Positions 7,967-16,154 are shown, counted from the first letter of the stretch. The stretch: 37,184 nt of DNA from JBPRGG01 sp051418075 (GCA_051418075.1 JBPRGG010000157.1:1-37184), one strand, 5' to 3'. Notes: generated by a model not told the origin, from the letters alone. Numbers and translations: made by a program.

Positions 7967-7999
7967 AAAAAAAGGCCTTCCCAACTTTGGAAAGGCCTT
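7967..7999 (-). terminator. Leader terminator (attenuator) in front of the sulfur operon
   Basis: On the reverse strand AAGGCCTTTCC (7989-7999) pairs with GGGAAGGCCTT (7972-7982), 11 pairs with one G-U, 6-base loop. The run of about seven T that follows ends only 23 bases before the ATG of the sulfite reductase gene. A terminator between promoter and first gene only makes sense if read-through is regulated. Its 5' arm is complementary to an upstream leader segment (see the attenuator entry). Confidence 0.85.
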
Positions 8000-8023
8000 C
8001 TCAGGTTGATAAATACCAATAAT

Positions 8024-8146
8024 TTATCTGATAAGTTTACCCAAGCCTTTCCAAATATTCATACAACAGCAACAACAGCAACATGCACAGAAAACTGAGA
8101 AGTCCCTGCTGTTAAAAATGAAAATCCGGTTCAGCTTGTTGTTCAT
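8024..8146 (-). CDS. Polycysteine leader peptide (40 residues) of the sulfur operon
   Basis: ATG at 8144-8146, TAA at 8024-8026. Residues 20-28 read C-A-C-C-C-C-C-C-C, eight cysteines in nine codons, using both TGT and TGC. The first part is MNNKLNRIFIF and the tail after the run is MNIWKGLGKLIR. The peptide has no recognisable functional domain; its role is presumably to report Cys-tRNA supply to the downstream terminator. Part of the run is made of a perfect 9-base tandem duplication (8064-8072 and 8073-8081), so run length may vary. The codons just after the run (Trp-Lys-Gly) encode the antiterminator segment. The start lies about 17 bases from the predicted transcription start; no Shine-Dalgarno sequence is seen, as is usual for this phylum. 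Confidence 0.78.
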   Translation of the reverse strand: MNNKLNRIFIFNSRDFSVFCACCCCCCCMNIWKGLGKLIR

Positions 8147-8169
8147 AATGACTATAGCTAATTTTGCAA

Positions 8170-8200
8170 CAAACATAAATACATTATATTTAATTTGCAA
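8170..8200 (-). promoter_or_regulatory. Promoter of the leader and sulfur operon
   Basis: The reverse strand has TATGTTTG (8170-8177), an exact TAnnTTTG -7 box, with TTG (8198-8200) 20 bases upstream. The predicted start near 8163 places the leader peptide ATG about 17 bases into the transcript. Confidence 0.65.
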
Positions 8201-8354
8201 TGCAATTCGAATTTTAAATGATAACAGAAAAAAAATAATAAAGCCAGTTTTTAATTTTTTATATTATGCAATAATATTAATATGATAAATTATTTTAAAT
8301 ACAATATTTTAGCATAAAATAGATTTTATTTAAAAAATATCAGTTTTATAAATT

Positions 8355-8362
8355 TAAATTTG
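8355..8362 (+). promoter_or_regulatory. Possible -7 box for the osmC-metZ unit
   Basis: TAAATTTG matches the Bacteroidota -7 consensus and faces the osmC-like gene, about 90 bases ahead of its start. No TTG at the expected distance, so support is limited; the surrounding 8200-8450 region is extremely AT-rich. Confidence 0.3.
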
Positions 8363-8451
8363 GTATTATATTAATCGTAAGGTCAAGGTAAATAATTTAC
8401 TTATTGATCGAATTCTCCTAATTTTACCGGCCAAATAAAATCGAAGTTAGT

Positions 8452-8871
8452 ATGAAAATAGAAATTACCCGGCTAAATAAAGCAGTGCATCTTAAAGCCA
8501 CTAATGGGGAAGGCTTATCTGTGATATTGGATGGATCACCAGCGGTAGGAGGGGAGCAGGCTGGTATGAGACCGATGCAGCTGCTGCTTTCAGCTTTGGG
8601 CAGTTGTAGTGCCATTGATGTCATTGATGTTCTGAAAAAACAGCGGCAGGATCTGGAAGATATCAAAATTACAGTGGATGGTGAAAGGGAGGATAAACCA
8701 GCTCCTGCAGTATTCACCAGGATCAATGTACATTTTACCTTATATGGACGGATTCAAAAGGAAAAGGCAGAACGCGCCATTGATCTGTCCATCAATAAGT
8801 ATTGTTCAGTGGCACGCATGCTGGAAAAAACTGCTGAGATCACTTATTCTTTTGAAATTATAGCCCAATAG
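8452..8871 (+). CDS. OsmC-family protein (organic hydroperoxide reductase-like)
   Basis: 139 residues. OsmC/Ohr proteins reduce organic hydroperoxides through two cysteines. Both are present here: one in SALGSCSAIDVIDVL (Cys51) on the central helix and one in NKYCSVARML near residue 116. The sequence GGEQAGMRPMQLLLSALGSC is the standard YhfA/OsmC-type core. It is a cytoplasmic protein without signal peptide. It lies 4 bases upstream of the sulfhydrylase gene, so the two are co-transcribed; the link to sulfur metabolism suggests a role in thiol or sulfur-stress redox balance, which is inference. Confidence 0.85.
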   Translation: MKIEITRLNKAVHLKATNGEGLSVILDGSPAVGGEQAGMRPMQLLLSALGSCSAIDVIDVLKKQRQDLEDIKITVDGEREDKPAPAVFTRINVHFTLYGRIQKEKAERAIDLSINKYCSVARMLEKTAEITYSFEIIAQ

Positions 8872-8875
8872 CAAC

Positions 8876-10066
8876 ATGCACGATAAAAAAAGATTTGAGA
8901 CTATAGCCATCCGCACCCAAACTGACAGATCTGATCAAAAGGAACATGCGGTCCCCATTTTTGCAACATCCAGTTTTGTTTTTGAAGATGCAGAACAGGC
9001 CCGGGCTACATTTGCAGATGAGATTTCAGGGAATATCTACAGTCGTTTTTCCAATCCGAATAATGATGAATTTATAGAGAAAATGTGTCTGCTGGAAGGT
9101 ACAGAAGATGGAATTGCCACAGCTTCCGGAATGTCCGCCATGTTTACCAGCATGGCCGCATTTTTGAAAAGTGGGGATCACCTGCTGGCTTCCCGGTCCT
9201 TGTTTGGTTCTACCCACCAGGTGATCACTGCTTTATTTCCCCGCTGGAATATCGAATATACTTATGTAGATATCCACCAGCCGGAAAACTGGGAAAAAAG
9301 CATCAGGAAAAATACCCGGATGATCTTTGTTGAAACCCCTTCCAATCCGGCCCAGGATATTATTGACCTGGAATGGCTGGGTCAATTGGCCCGTAAACAT
9401 GACCTGATCCTGAACGTTGACAATTGCTTTGCCACACCATACCTGCAAAATCCGGCCCAATGGGGGGCGCACCTGGTTTCTCATTCCGCGACCAAATTCA
9501 TTGATGGGCAGGGACGTACCCTTGGAGGCTGTGTGTTGGGCACTAAAGAGCTGATCAAAGAAGTTCGGTTCATGGCCCGCCATACCGGTCCGGCCTTATC
9601 TCCTTTTAATGCCTGGATCTTATCCAAAAGCCTGGAAACCCTGGCGGTTAGAATGGAAAAACATTGCGCCAATGCCCTGGAACTGGCTGGTTACCTGGAA
9701 TCCTTGCCTGATGTGAACTGGGTTAAATATCCTTTTTTACCTTCACATCCTCAATATCAACTGGCCCAAAAGCAAATGCGGTTAGGGGGTGGACTGGTTA
9801 CTTTTGAATTAAAAGGAGGAGTGGAAAGGGGTAAAAAGTTTTTAAATGCCCTGAAGATGTGTTCCCTTACTGCCAATCTGGGAGATACCCGTACCATCGC
9901 TACTCATCCCGCTTCCACCACCCATTCAAAATTATCTATGGCGGAACAACAGGCCGTGGGAATCACTCCCGGCTTGATCCGGGTTTCAGTAGGTTTGGAG
10001 CATCTGGACGATATCAAACAGGATCTGGCTCAGGCAATTAAGCATTCGCAGAATAATCAGGCTTAA
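8876..10066 (+). CDS. metZ: O-succinylhomoserine sulfhydrylase (PLP-dependent)
   Basis: 396 residues, the full length for the Cys/Met metabolism PLP family. It forms homocysteine from O-succinylhomoserine (possibly O-acetylhomoserine) and sulfide. The PLP lysine is in SHSATKFIDGQGR; the IDGQGR variant following it is typical of MetZ-type enzymes rather than cystathionine gamma-synthase. Other landmarks are IYSRFSNPNN (phosphate/PLP binding tyrosine region), SGMSAMFTSM, ETPSNP, and near the C-terminus THPASTTHSKLS and GLIRVSVGLEHLDD. It consumes sulfide that the divergent operon produces. Its 3' end overlaps the end of the convergent kinase gene by 29 bases. Confidence 0.9.
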   Translation: MHDKKRFETIAIRTQTDRSDQKEHAVPIFATSSFVFEDAEQARATFADEISGNIYSRFSNPNNDEFIEKMCLLEGTEDGIATASGMSAMFTSMAAFLKSGDHLLASRSLFGSTHQVITALFPRWNIEYTYVDIHQPENWEKSIRKNTRMIFVETPSNPAQDIIDLEWLGQLARKHDLILNVDNCFATPYLQNPAQWGAHLVSHSATKFIDGQGRTLGGCVLGTKELIKEVRFMARHTGPALSPFNAWILSKSLETLAVRMEKHCANALELAGYLESLPDVNWVKYPFLPSHPQYQLAQKQMRLGGGLVTFELKGGVERGKKFLNALKMCSLTANLGDTRTIATHPASTTHSKLSMAEQQAVGITPGLIRVSVGLEHLDDIKQDLAQAIKHSQNNQA

Positions 10067-11591
10067 CCGGTAAGGTGATGTTAAATCTAATGCCCTGGTT
10101 GGGCTTACTGCTGAGGGAGATTGTTCCTTCTAACTTCTTAATAACCTGTTGTACAATATATAAACCTATACCGGAACCGGTTGAATTTTCATTGCCCCGG
10201 TAAAACATATTGAAGACCTTTTCAATAATGGCTTGATCAATGCCCAGGCTGTTATCCTGATACAACAGATGTAATTTGCCTTGTTTTACTGTCCATTTAA
10301 TCCGGATTTTGATTTGTGGTTGATGGCTATTCCTGTATCGGATGGAATTGGAAATTAGGTTGCTAAACACAGTGGTTAGACGGAGCGGATCGCTCATTAC
10401 CAGTTGTTGATCATGATCCAACTTCAAATTTGTTTTGGCGCTTTCTGGCAAGTAGGCCAGATCGGCCAGGCATTGCTGAATTAATTCTGCCAGGTCTACT
10501 TCTTCGTAGATGACGGGAGTGTTTAGATTTCTGGAATGAGCCAGTATATCCCGGATAAAAAAATCCAACTTATCAATCCTGTCATTGATATAACTGATGT
10601 ATTGATTCTCATTAAACTCAGGATGGTCAATTTTAAGTAATTGTACCAGGCCTTTGATGGAGGCCAGGGGAGCCCGAAGGTCATGAGAAACTTTGTAAAC
10701 AAAATTATTCAGCTCTTCATTCCTGGTTTTAAGTGCTTCCTCTGTTTCTTTCTTTTTAGTGATATCTGTGATCACTCCCAGTACCCCTATGATGCGTCCT
10801 TTGGAATTTTTTACCGGGGCTTTTTTGGTTTGTACAAAAAACTTTTTTTGATTGATGAAATAAGGCTCTTCCTGTTCCATCATTACATCTTTTTCCAGAA
10901 CCAGTTGGTCCAGTGATTGATAGGCCCGGGCCAGTTGGGCCGGAAAAAAATCCATATCAGTTTTACCTTTAATTTCAGCTGGCTGAATATGGAGATCTTT
11001 GGCATAATTCTGATTACAGGATTGATATACCAGGTTTTTATCTTTGTAGTAAATCCTTAAAGGTACATTTTCCAATAAAAGCTTGAACCGGTCATTGACA
11101 TCGTTGAGCTTTTTACTGGCTTTTATTTGATCGGTGATGTCCCTGACGAAAAGAACTGCATGTTCTTCCTGTTCATAAAAATCTTTATGGATCTTGAGAT
11201 TGACCCAGACAGGCTGACCGGATAAGCTCATCATTTTAGCCCTTGGAATAAATATTTCCCGTTCCTGATCAGAGGCAGAAAGAAATGCCGTAATATTTTT
11301 CCGGACTTTCTCTTCGAAACAGGTTAAAACCGATTCAAAGGTGATAACTTCCGATTCCTGCTGCACAAGTCCTCTGGCTGATTCATTCATGTCTATAATT
11401 TGGTAGTTGTCCAGCCTGATGATGAAAATACTGTCACTGGCACCATTCACCATTCTTTTAAAGCCCTCCAGTTGCTTCAACTTTTCCTGAAGCTCCACAT
11501 AATAGCTCTTCCTGGTGGATTTTTCCCCCAGGCCTATTATTTTTTCCCTGATCTCACTAAAGTTGGTATTCTTTTTATAAGGCTTCTTCAT
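10038..11591 (-). CDS. PAS-domain sensor histidine kinase, orphan, coupled to an ErcA-like gene
   Basis: 517 residues, no signal peptide or membrane span, so cytoplasmic. Domains in order: short coiled coil (about 25-45), PAS (about 45-155), second PAS (about 165-285, ending VLGVITDITKKK), HisKA with H-box SHDLRAPLASIKG (His near 304), HATPase with N-box NLISNSIRYR, DNSLGID, FNMFYRG and GSGIGLYIVQQV. All catalytic boxes are intact. There is no receiver domain and no response regulator gene adjacent. Its start overlaps the end of the iron alcohol dehydrogenase gene by 17 bases, which suggests translational coupling. The pairing recalls ErcA with the kinase ErcS' of Pseudomonas; the signal sensed here is unknown. 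Confidence 0.88.
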   Translation of the reverse strand: MKKPYKKNTNFSEIREKIIGLGEKSTRKSYYVELQEKLKQLEGFKRMVNGASDSIFIIRLDNYQIIDMNESARGLVQQESEVITFESVLTCFEEKVRKNITAFLSASDQEREIFIPRAKMMSLSGQPVWVNLKIHKDFYEQEEHAVLFVRDITDQIKASKKLNDVNDRFKLLLENVPLRIYYKDKNLVYQSCNQNYAKDLHIQPAEIKGKTDMDFFPAQLARAYQSLDQLVLEKDVMMEQEEPYFINQKKFFVQTKKAPVKNSKGRIIGVLGVITDITKKKETEEALKTRNEELNNFVYKVSHDLRAPLASIKGLVQLLKIDHPEFNENQYISYINDRIDKLDFFIRDILAHSRNLNTPVIYEEVDLAELIQQCLADLAYLPESAKTNLKLDHDQQLVMSDPLRLTTVFSNLISNSIRYRNSHQPQIKIRIKWTVKQGKLHLLYQDNSLGIDQAIIEKVFNMFYRGNENSTGSGIGLYIVQQVIKKLEGTISLSSKPNQGIRFNITLPVKPDYSANA

Positions 11592-12723
11592 AGATCAATT
11601 CGATATCACGTTGCTTGGGTTCACGTGGATTGGTTACAACGCACAGGTCCCGCATGGCATTTTTGGCCAGGTCTTTTACTTCAGTACGATGAATTTGGGT
11701 ATTGCTCAAGTTAGCCTCTACCCCTGATGCCGTGATAAAATCCACGATTACTTCCTGAAGTTTATTTTTTAAGGCTGAGTTTGACAAACCTTGCACTTCC
11801 GGGTCAAATATTTCTGCAATCTGCTGAAATTTATGTTGACAGAATTCAAAATTATATTCAATTACTGCCCGTAGCAGCATGGCATTGCACCGACCATGAG
11901 GTAAATCCGAGTAACCCCCCAGGCTGTGTGCCATGGCGTGAACTACACCCAGGCTGGCATTGGAGAAAGCCAGTCCCGCCTCCAGGCTGGCTAACATAAC
12001 TTTTTCCTTAGCTTCCATATTCTGACTGTCCTTTACCGAAGGTATTAAATACTGTTTCAGCAGCTTTATGGCTGCCAAAGCATGTAAATCAGTAATTGCT
12101 GAACTGGCATTGGAAACATAAGCTTCTATGGCATGTACCAAAGCATCAATTCCGGTATAGGCGGCTATATATGGAGGGAGTGTAGTAAGGGTTTTGGGAT
12201 CAATTAAAGCCACATCAGGTACAATCGTTTTACTTACAATGCCAAACTTGGTCTTTTGCCGAAGGTTGGTGATAATGGCAAATTGAGAAACATCGGCTGA
12301 TGATCCTCCGGTAGTGGGAATACAAACCAGGGGAGGAATGGGATAAAAAACTTTATCTACTCCGGCAAAATCGACCAGGTGTCCGGGATTTTTGCTGCAA
12401 ATACCTATCCCTTTGGCACAATCCAATACACTACCACCTCCCAAACCAACAATGACATCGCAATGCTGATCATGATACAATGCAGTACCTGCTTCCACCT
12501 CTTCCATTCTGGGATTCACCGATACCTGATTAAATTCACTGAAGGGTATTTCCGCATCCAATAATTCCTGTATAACCACATCTTTCCAACCGGCAGCTTC
12601 TATTCCGGGGTCAGTAACAAGCAGGATCTTATGAGCCCCCAGATTGCGGGCAAATCTGCTCACCAAATGTACAGCACCATTACCAATGATAAATTCCGGA
12701 GCGACAAATTTTCTTAATTCCAA
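11575..12723 (-). CDS. ercA: Iron-containing alcohol dehydrogenase, ErcA-like
   Basis: 382 residues from the TTG I prefer. A GTG at 12759 is in frame but would sit at the predicted transcription start, and family members begin near ELRKFVAPEF. Group III (Fe) alcohol dehydrogenase fold: nucleotide-binding GGGSVLDCAKG, the IPTTGG loop, and metal-site segments GIDALVHAIEAY, HAMAHSLGG and LPHGRCNA with the expected Asp and His ligands. ELRKFVAPEF, ADVSQFAII and SKTIVPDVALIDP resemble ErcA, the dehydrogenase-like regulatory partner of ErcS kinases. The downstream, overlapping gene is a PAS histidine kinase, which supports that reading. Whether it still oxidises alcohols or only signals cannot be told; the sub-family assignment is from memory. 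Confidence 0.75.
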   Translation of the reverse strand: MELRKFVAPEFIIGNGAVHLVSRFARNLGAHKILLVTDPGIEAAGWKDVVIQELLDAEIPFSEFNQVSVNPRMEEVEAGTALYHDQHCDVIVGLGGGSVLDCAKGIGICSKNPGHLVDFAGVDKVFYPIPPLVCIPTTGGSSADVSQFAIITNLRQKTKFGIVSKTIVPDVALIDPKTLTTLPPYIAAYTGIDALVHAIEAYVSNASSAITDLHALAAIKLLKQYLIPSVKDSQNMEAKEKVMLASLEAGLAFSNASLGVVHAMAHSLGGYSDLPHGRCNAMLLRAVIEYNFEFCQHKFQQIAEIFDPEVQGLSNSALKNKLQEVIVDFITASGVEANLSNTQIHRTEVKDLAKNAMRDLCVVTNPREPKQRDIELIYEEAL

Positions 12724-12766
12724 GTTTATATATTTACCAAAATGTATAATTATAACCACTCAATTT

Positions 12767-12797
12767 TAAAAGTAATTAAAAAAAACATTTTTCCCAA
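12767..12797 (-). promoter_or_regulatory. Promoter of the ercA-kinase operon
   Basis: The reverse strand has TACTTTTA (12767-12774, seven of eight positions of TAnnTTTG) with TTG (12795-12797) exactly 20 bases upstream. The predicted start near 12760 supports the TTG start codon at 12723 over the GTG at 12759. Confidence 0.45.
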
Positions 12798-12882
12798 TTA
12801 ATAATGCATTTCCTGGTTTATAATTTGTTAATGCAATTATGTGATTTTGAGACAGTTTTTTGGCTGGATTATAACGTAAAAA

Positions 12883-13911
12883 TTAAAACATTTTCCCATT
12901 TTTATCTTTTGTTATATGCTCAATTAACTGGGACAAATTATCCACAAAAATCGATTTTTCCTGATTTTTGATCTTCCACCCATGTGGAAACACTTTTATT
13001 TTTATTAATGCCTGCTGATTGGTTCCAATCTGGTTTCTTTCCAGGGCAGTTTTGGTCCAGTATAGTTTTTCTTTGGGTTCTCCCTGCAAATCAACAAATC
13101 TGTCAAAGGGATATGTTATTTTTATCTTCCCTGTTTGAAGATCAAAACTATAATCTTTCATGCTGAATATCAGGGATAAATCCCCATTTAAAACCAGTTC
13201 TTCCGGAATCCCTTCTATTAAAGGCTGATCACAATGGGCCAGCCAGAACTTATCCGCCGTTTGCAAAGCCAGGTCCAGATCATGGGTGGCTACTAAAATA
13301 GATTTATCGGTGGTTTTAGCCAACTTTTTCAAAAGCAGCATGATCTCTACTTTATTATTGAGGTCAAGATGGGCGGTAGGTTCATCCAGGATCATCAGGT
13401 TTCCATCCTGGGCAATGGCCCGGGCAATCATCACTTTTTGAAGTTGTCCGTCGCTTAGTTCATGCACCTTTTGGTCCAGAATATAGGATGTATGGGTGTG
13501 TTCAATGGCTTGGGCAATTATTTCCTGATCATTGGCAGAGAGTCTACCCGACCAGTCGGTATAGGGATAACGCCCCAGGCTGATCAATTCCAGAACAGAA
13601 AGATTGGCTGACATGATCCTTTCGGTCAGCACCAGACTGATCTTTTGAGCCAGTCCTCTTTGACTTAAATCACTTAAAGGCTGCCCCAGGACCTGAACAG
13701 ATCCCCTGAGGGGAGGCTGAATTCCGGCAATAGTTCTTAATAAGGTTGATTTTCCTACCCCATTAGGACCTAATAGACAGACTAATTCACCTGGAAGAAG
13801 CTTCAAGTTAAGATCCTTCAAAATGGTCTTCTGGACTCTGCCTTTTTGATACCCAACCGCCAGGTTTTGGCAATTCAGGACAGGATGTGCGGTGGAGCGT
13901 TCTGTTTTCAT
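12883..13911 (-). CDS. btuD: Cobalamin/iron-complex ABC transporter ATPase with C-terminal extension
   Basis: 342 residues from the ATG at 13911, which overlaps the permease stop as ATGA; an upstream ATG at 13956 is possible but would overlap by 49 bases. The FepC/BtuD-type ATPase has Walker A GPNGVGKSTL, Q-loop, signature LSDGQLQK (Asp in place of the first usual Gly), Walker B LMILDEP and H-loop ATHD. It energises import through the BtuC-like permease. The ATPase core ends near residue 250; about 90 further residues rich in Lys and aromatic residues follow, which I cannot assign and which ordinary BtuD lacks. The substrate is inferred as B12 from the neighbouring cobU and btuB genes; a heme or siderophore system cannot be excluded. 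Confidence 0.82.
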   Translation of the reverse strand: MKTERSTAHPVLNCQNLAVGYQKGRVQKTILKDLNLKLLPGELVCLLGPNGVGKSTLLRTIAGIQPPLRGSVQVLGQPLSDLSQRGLAQKISLVLTERIMSANLSVLELISLGRYPYTDWSGRLSANDQEIIAQAIEHTHTSYILDQKVHELSDGQLQKVMIARAIAQDGNLMILDEPTAHLDLNNKVEIMLLLKKLAKTTDKSILVATHDLDLALQTADKFWLAHCDQPLIEGIPEELVLNGDLSLIFSMKDYSFDLQTGKIKITYPFDRFVDLQGEPKEKLYWTKTALERNQIGTNQQALIKIKVFPHGWKIKNQEKSIFVDNLSQLIEHITKDKNGKMF

Positions 13912-14987
13912 CCGGTAAAGCTGGTTCTGATGTTTCTCCTTCTTAAAATAATCCAAATGATCACTGGTGCGCCAATGATCGAAGTAATGGCATTAATAGG
14001 AAGTGTATGTTGGCTTCCCGGAACCTGGGCAATTACATCACTGAATAAAACTACAATTGCTCCACTTAAACTGACCAGGGGAATTAGTAAACGATGATCT
14101 GAGGTATTAAAAAGAATTCTGGTCAAATGAGGCACTGCAATACCAATAAAAGCAATGGGGCCGCAGAATGCTGTGATCACTCCGGCCAGTAAACTGGTAC
14201 TGATGATGATCCACAACCTTGAACTTTTTAGGTTCAAACCCATGCTTTGGGCATAATTTTCTCCCATCAACAATGCATTTAAAGGTTTGGCCAAAAGGAA
14301 GGCGATAAACATACCGCTGAAAACTACAGGCAGAAAAATTTTCATTTCTTCATTGGTAATTCCGCCTAAATTGCCGAAAGTCCAGATCAGGAAGGCCTGA
14401 ATATCCCGGGCATTACTAAAATATTGTAACACACTTACAACCGCACCGGTAGCACTGCCAAACATTAACCCAACGATCAGTAAGGTCATACTGTCTTTGA
14501 TCCTGATACTGACGATTACCACCAGTAATAATACGGAGGAGGCCCCTAAAGTGGCAGCAATCACGATCAACCAACTGCCGGCATTGCCTAATGTACTGAT
14601 GAATCCACCCAGTGAAAAACTGGCCATCACTACAATAGCTACCCCCAGGCTGGCTCCGGAACTGATCCCCAGTACAAAAGGTCCGGCCAGGGGGTTCCTG
14701 AATAATGTTTGCATTTGTAAGCCGCTGATAGAAAGGCCAATACCTACCATTACAGCAGTAATGGCTTTAGGAAACCGAAACTGCCAGAATATTTGACTCC
14801 AGGCTGCTTTTTCAGGGGAAATACCAGCCATTATTTTAATAATTTCATCTATCGGAATGGTTACTGATCCCAGGGAAACATTTACCAGGAAAAAAAGCAG
14901 CAACAGCATAAACAGCAGACTAAATACCTTCAGCCATTTTTTTTGCTGTGCTTGTCTGAAAAATGATATTTGACTGGATGGGTTCAA
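13908..14987 (-). CDS. btuC: Cobalamin/iron-complex ABC transporter permease (FecCD family)
   Basis: 359 residues of mostly hydrophobic sequence with about ten membrane helices, the size of BtuC/FecCD permeases. Family landmarks: RFPKAITAVMVGIGLSISGLQMQTLFRNPLAGPFVLGISSGASLG type segment near residues 49-95, and AGVITAFCGPIAFIGIAVPHLTRIL near 265-290, which forms the ATPase-coupling loop. It sits in the inner membrane between the substrate-binding protein gene (6-base gap) and the ATPase gene (4-base overlap), making a full importer operon. B12 specificity is inferred from context. Confidence 0.85.
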   Translation of the reverse strand: MNPSSQISFFRQAQQKKWLKVFSLLFMLLLLFFLVNVSLGSVTIPIDEIIKIMAGISPEKAAWSQIFWQFRFPKAITAVMVGIGLSISGLQMQTLFRNPLAGPFVLGISSGASLGVAIVVMASFSLGGFISTLGNAGSWLIVIAATLGASSVLLLVVIVSIRIKDSMTLLIVGLMFGSATGAVVSVLQYFSNARDIQAFLIWTFGNLGGITNEEMKIFLPVVFSGMFIAFLLAKPLNALLMGENYAQSMGLNLKSSRLWIIISTSLLAGVITAFCGPIAFIGIAVPHLTRILFNTSDHRLLIPLVSLSGAIVVLFSDVIAQVPGSQHTLPINAITSIIGAPVIIWIILRRRNIRTSFTG

Positions 14988-14993
14988 TGGGGG

Positions 14994-16154
14994 CTAATAA
15001 GTTAGTTTTTTATGAAAATAAAGCTCATAATCCGGCAGCAGACCGGGATGCATAATCTTGATCAAATCAGCCAATACCAGATCCGGTCTGACATAGCCCA
15101 GTTCAAAATACTCGTTGCCTCCTTCAGGACCTATACGGGCAGTATAATTATAGACCTGCCTGTTTTGAAAAGCGCGGAACGAAGTATAGCGGCTATCTGC
15201 TTTGGCCAATTCATCCAAAGAGTCATACTTTCCCACCCCGATCCAGTAGGCAGCCTGGTGCGCTTTGTCATAAACTACTTCAAAGCTCAGCTCAATGTAG
15301 CTGGATTCAGGGTTTTCCTGCCATAAGTATTGAGCCTGTGCATCATCAAAAAAACGGGCAGCATAATTTTTTCCTCCGGGCATAAACCAGGTATCTCCGT
15401 AAACAATACCGCTAAATACTTTGGGCTTAACTGAGATGGTATGGGAAAGTGTTCTTAAACTGTCATAATTTTGCCGGATTACGGTGTATACAGAATCGGC
15501 TATTGTTTCCTTGTTAAAGAAAAGGGAGGTGAATTTGAGCCATTCTGCCCGGCCTAAGGGAGAATTTTCCATATAATCAGCATTGTAGATCACAGGAATG
15601 CCGGCCTGGCTTACCTTTTTAAATTTTTCATTGCCATTGGCCATGCCAAAAGCCATCACCATCTGGGGATCCAGGGCCATCAGTAACTCAATATTAACAT
15701 CCTGATCTGAACCCAGATCTGTAACTTTCCCCTGATCTATCAGTTTCCGTACTTTAGCTGAGCTGATGTAATCTGTGGTTGGAAAACCTATCAGGGAAGC
15801 TGATTCGTTGAGCAGGTCCAGATGAGGTATATGGGTAGTGGAAAAACATACCACCTGCTCTACCGGGATCTGCACTACCTGGTCAATACCTTCCAGTTCA
15901 GGCACCGGGTTTCCTCTTTGAACCAATAAATAAGTAAAACTCTTTTGGGCATTTTTCCAGGGGTTTTTTACAGTGACTAATTTATAATGATCAAAATATT
16001 CCACCCTAAAACCTTTGGCTTCAAGGATGGATAAAGGCATCGCATCTAGATCTGTATGGGTGGTCTTCTCCTGGTTTACCTGTTGCTTTTGGCCTGATTC
16101 GCAGGCGAAAAAAAACAAAAATATTACTATAAATATAACTTGATTAGGTTTCAT
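14994..16154 (-). CDS. btuF: Cobalamin/iron-complex ABC transporter substrate-binding lipoprotein
   Basis: 386 residues. A lipoprotein signal ends in FFFAC (Cys18), so it is anchored in the periplasm at the inner or outer membrane. The rest is a TroA/BtuF-type binding protein: VVCFSTTHIPHLDLL, KVTDLGSDQDVNIELLMALDPQMVMAFG, then a second lobe with GDTWFMPGGKNYAARFFDDA, a common segment of Bacteroidota BtuF-like proteins. First gene of the importer operon, transcribed away from cobU with 139 bases between them. No cobalamin riboswitch is visible in that gap, although one precedes btuB 0.8 kb away. Siderophore or heme binding is the main alternative. Confidence 0.8.
   Translation of the reverse strand: MKPNQVIFIVIFLFFFACESGQKQQVNQEKTTHTDLDAMPLSILEAKGFRVEYFDHYKLVTVKNPWKNAQKSFTYLLVQRGNPVPELEGIDQVVQIPVEQVVCFSTTHIPHLDLLNESASLIGFPTTDYISSAKVRKLIDQGKVTDLGSDQDVNIELLMALDPQMVMAFGMANGNEKFKKVSQAGIPVIYNADYMENSPLGRAEWLKFTSLFFNKETIADSVYTVIRQNYDSLRTLSHTISVKPKVFSGIVYGDTWFMPGGKNYAARFFDDAQAQYLWQENPESSYIELSFEVVYDKAHQAAYWIGVGKYDSLDELAKADSRYTSFRAFQNRQVYNYTARIGPEGGNEYFELGYVRPDLVLADLIKIMHPGLLPDYELYFHKKLTY

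Larger units (their letters stand above)
7967..8163 (-). promoter_or_regulatory. Candidate cysteine-sensing transcription attenuator
   Basis: Leader RNA of about 200 bases between the predicted start near 8163 and the terminator T-run. Elements in order: leader ORF (8146-8024); run of Cys codons (8089-8063); antiterminator segment TTTGGAAAGGC (8055-8045); terminator arms (7999-7972). The antiterminator segment is perfectly complementary over 11 bases to GCCTTTCCAAA (7996-7986), which is the 5' arm plus start of the loop of the terminator. The two folds therefore exclude each other. Expected logic: scarcity of Cys-tRNA stalls the ribosome in the Cys run, leaving 8045-8055 free to capture the terminator arm, so the operon is transcribed. 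With cysteine plentiful the terminator forms. I did not find a clear protector hairpin. Confidence 0.75.

Noticed and set aside
8424..8726. 100-residue reverse ORF over the osmC-like gene
   Set aside because: Shadow of the osmC-like gene, which has clear family motifs.
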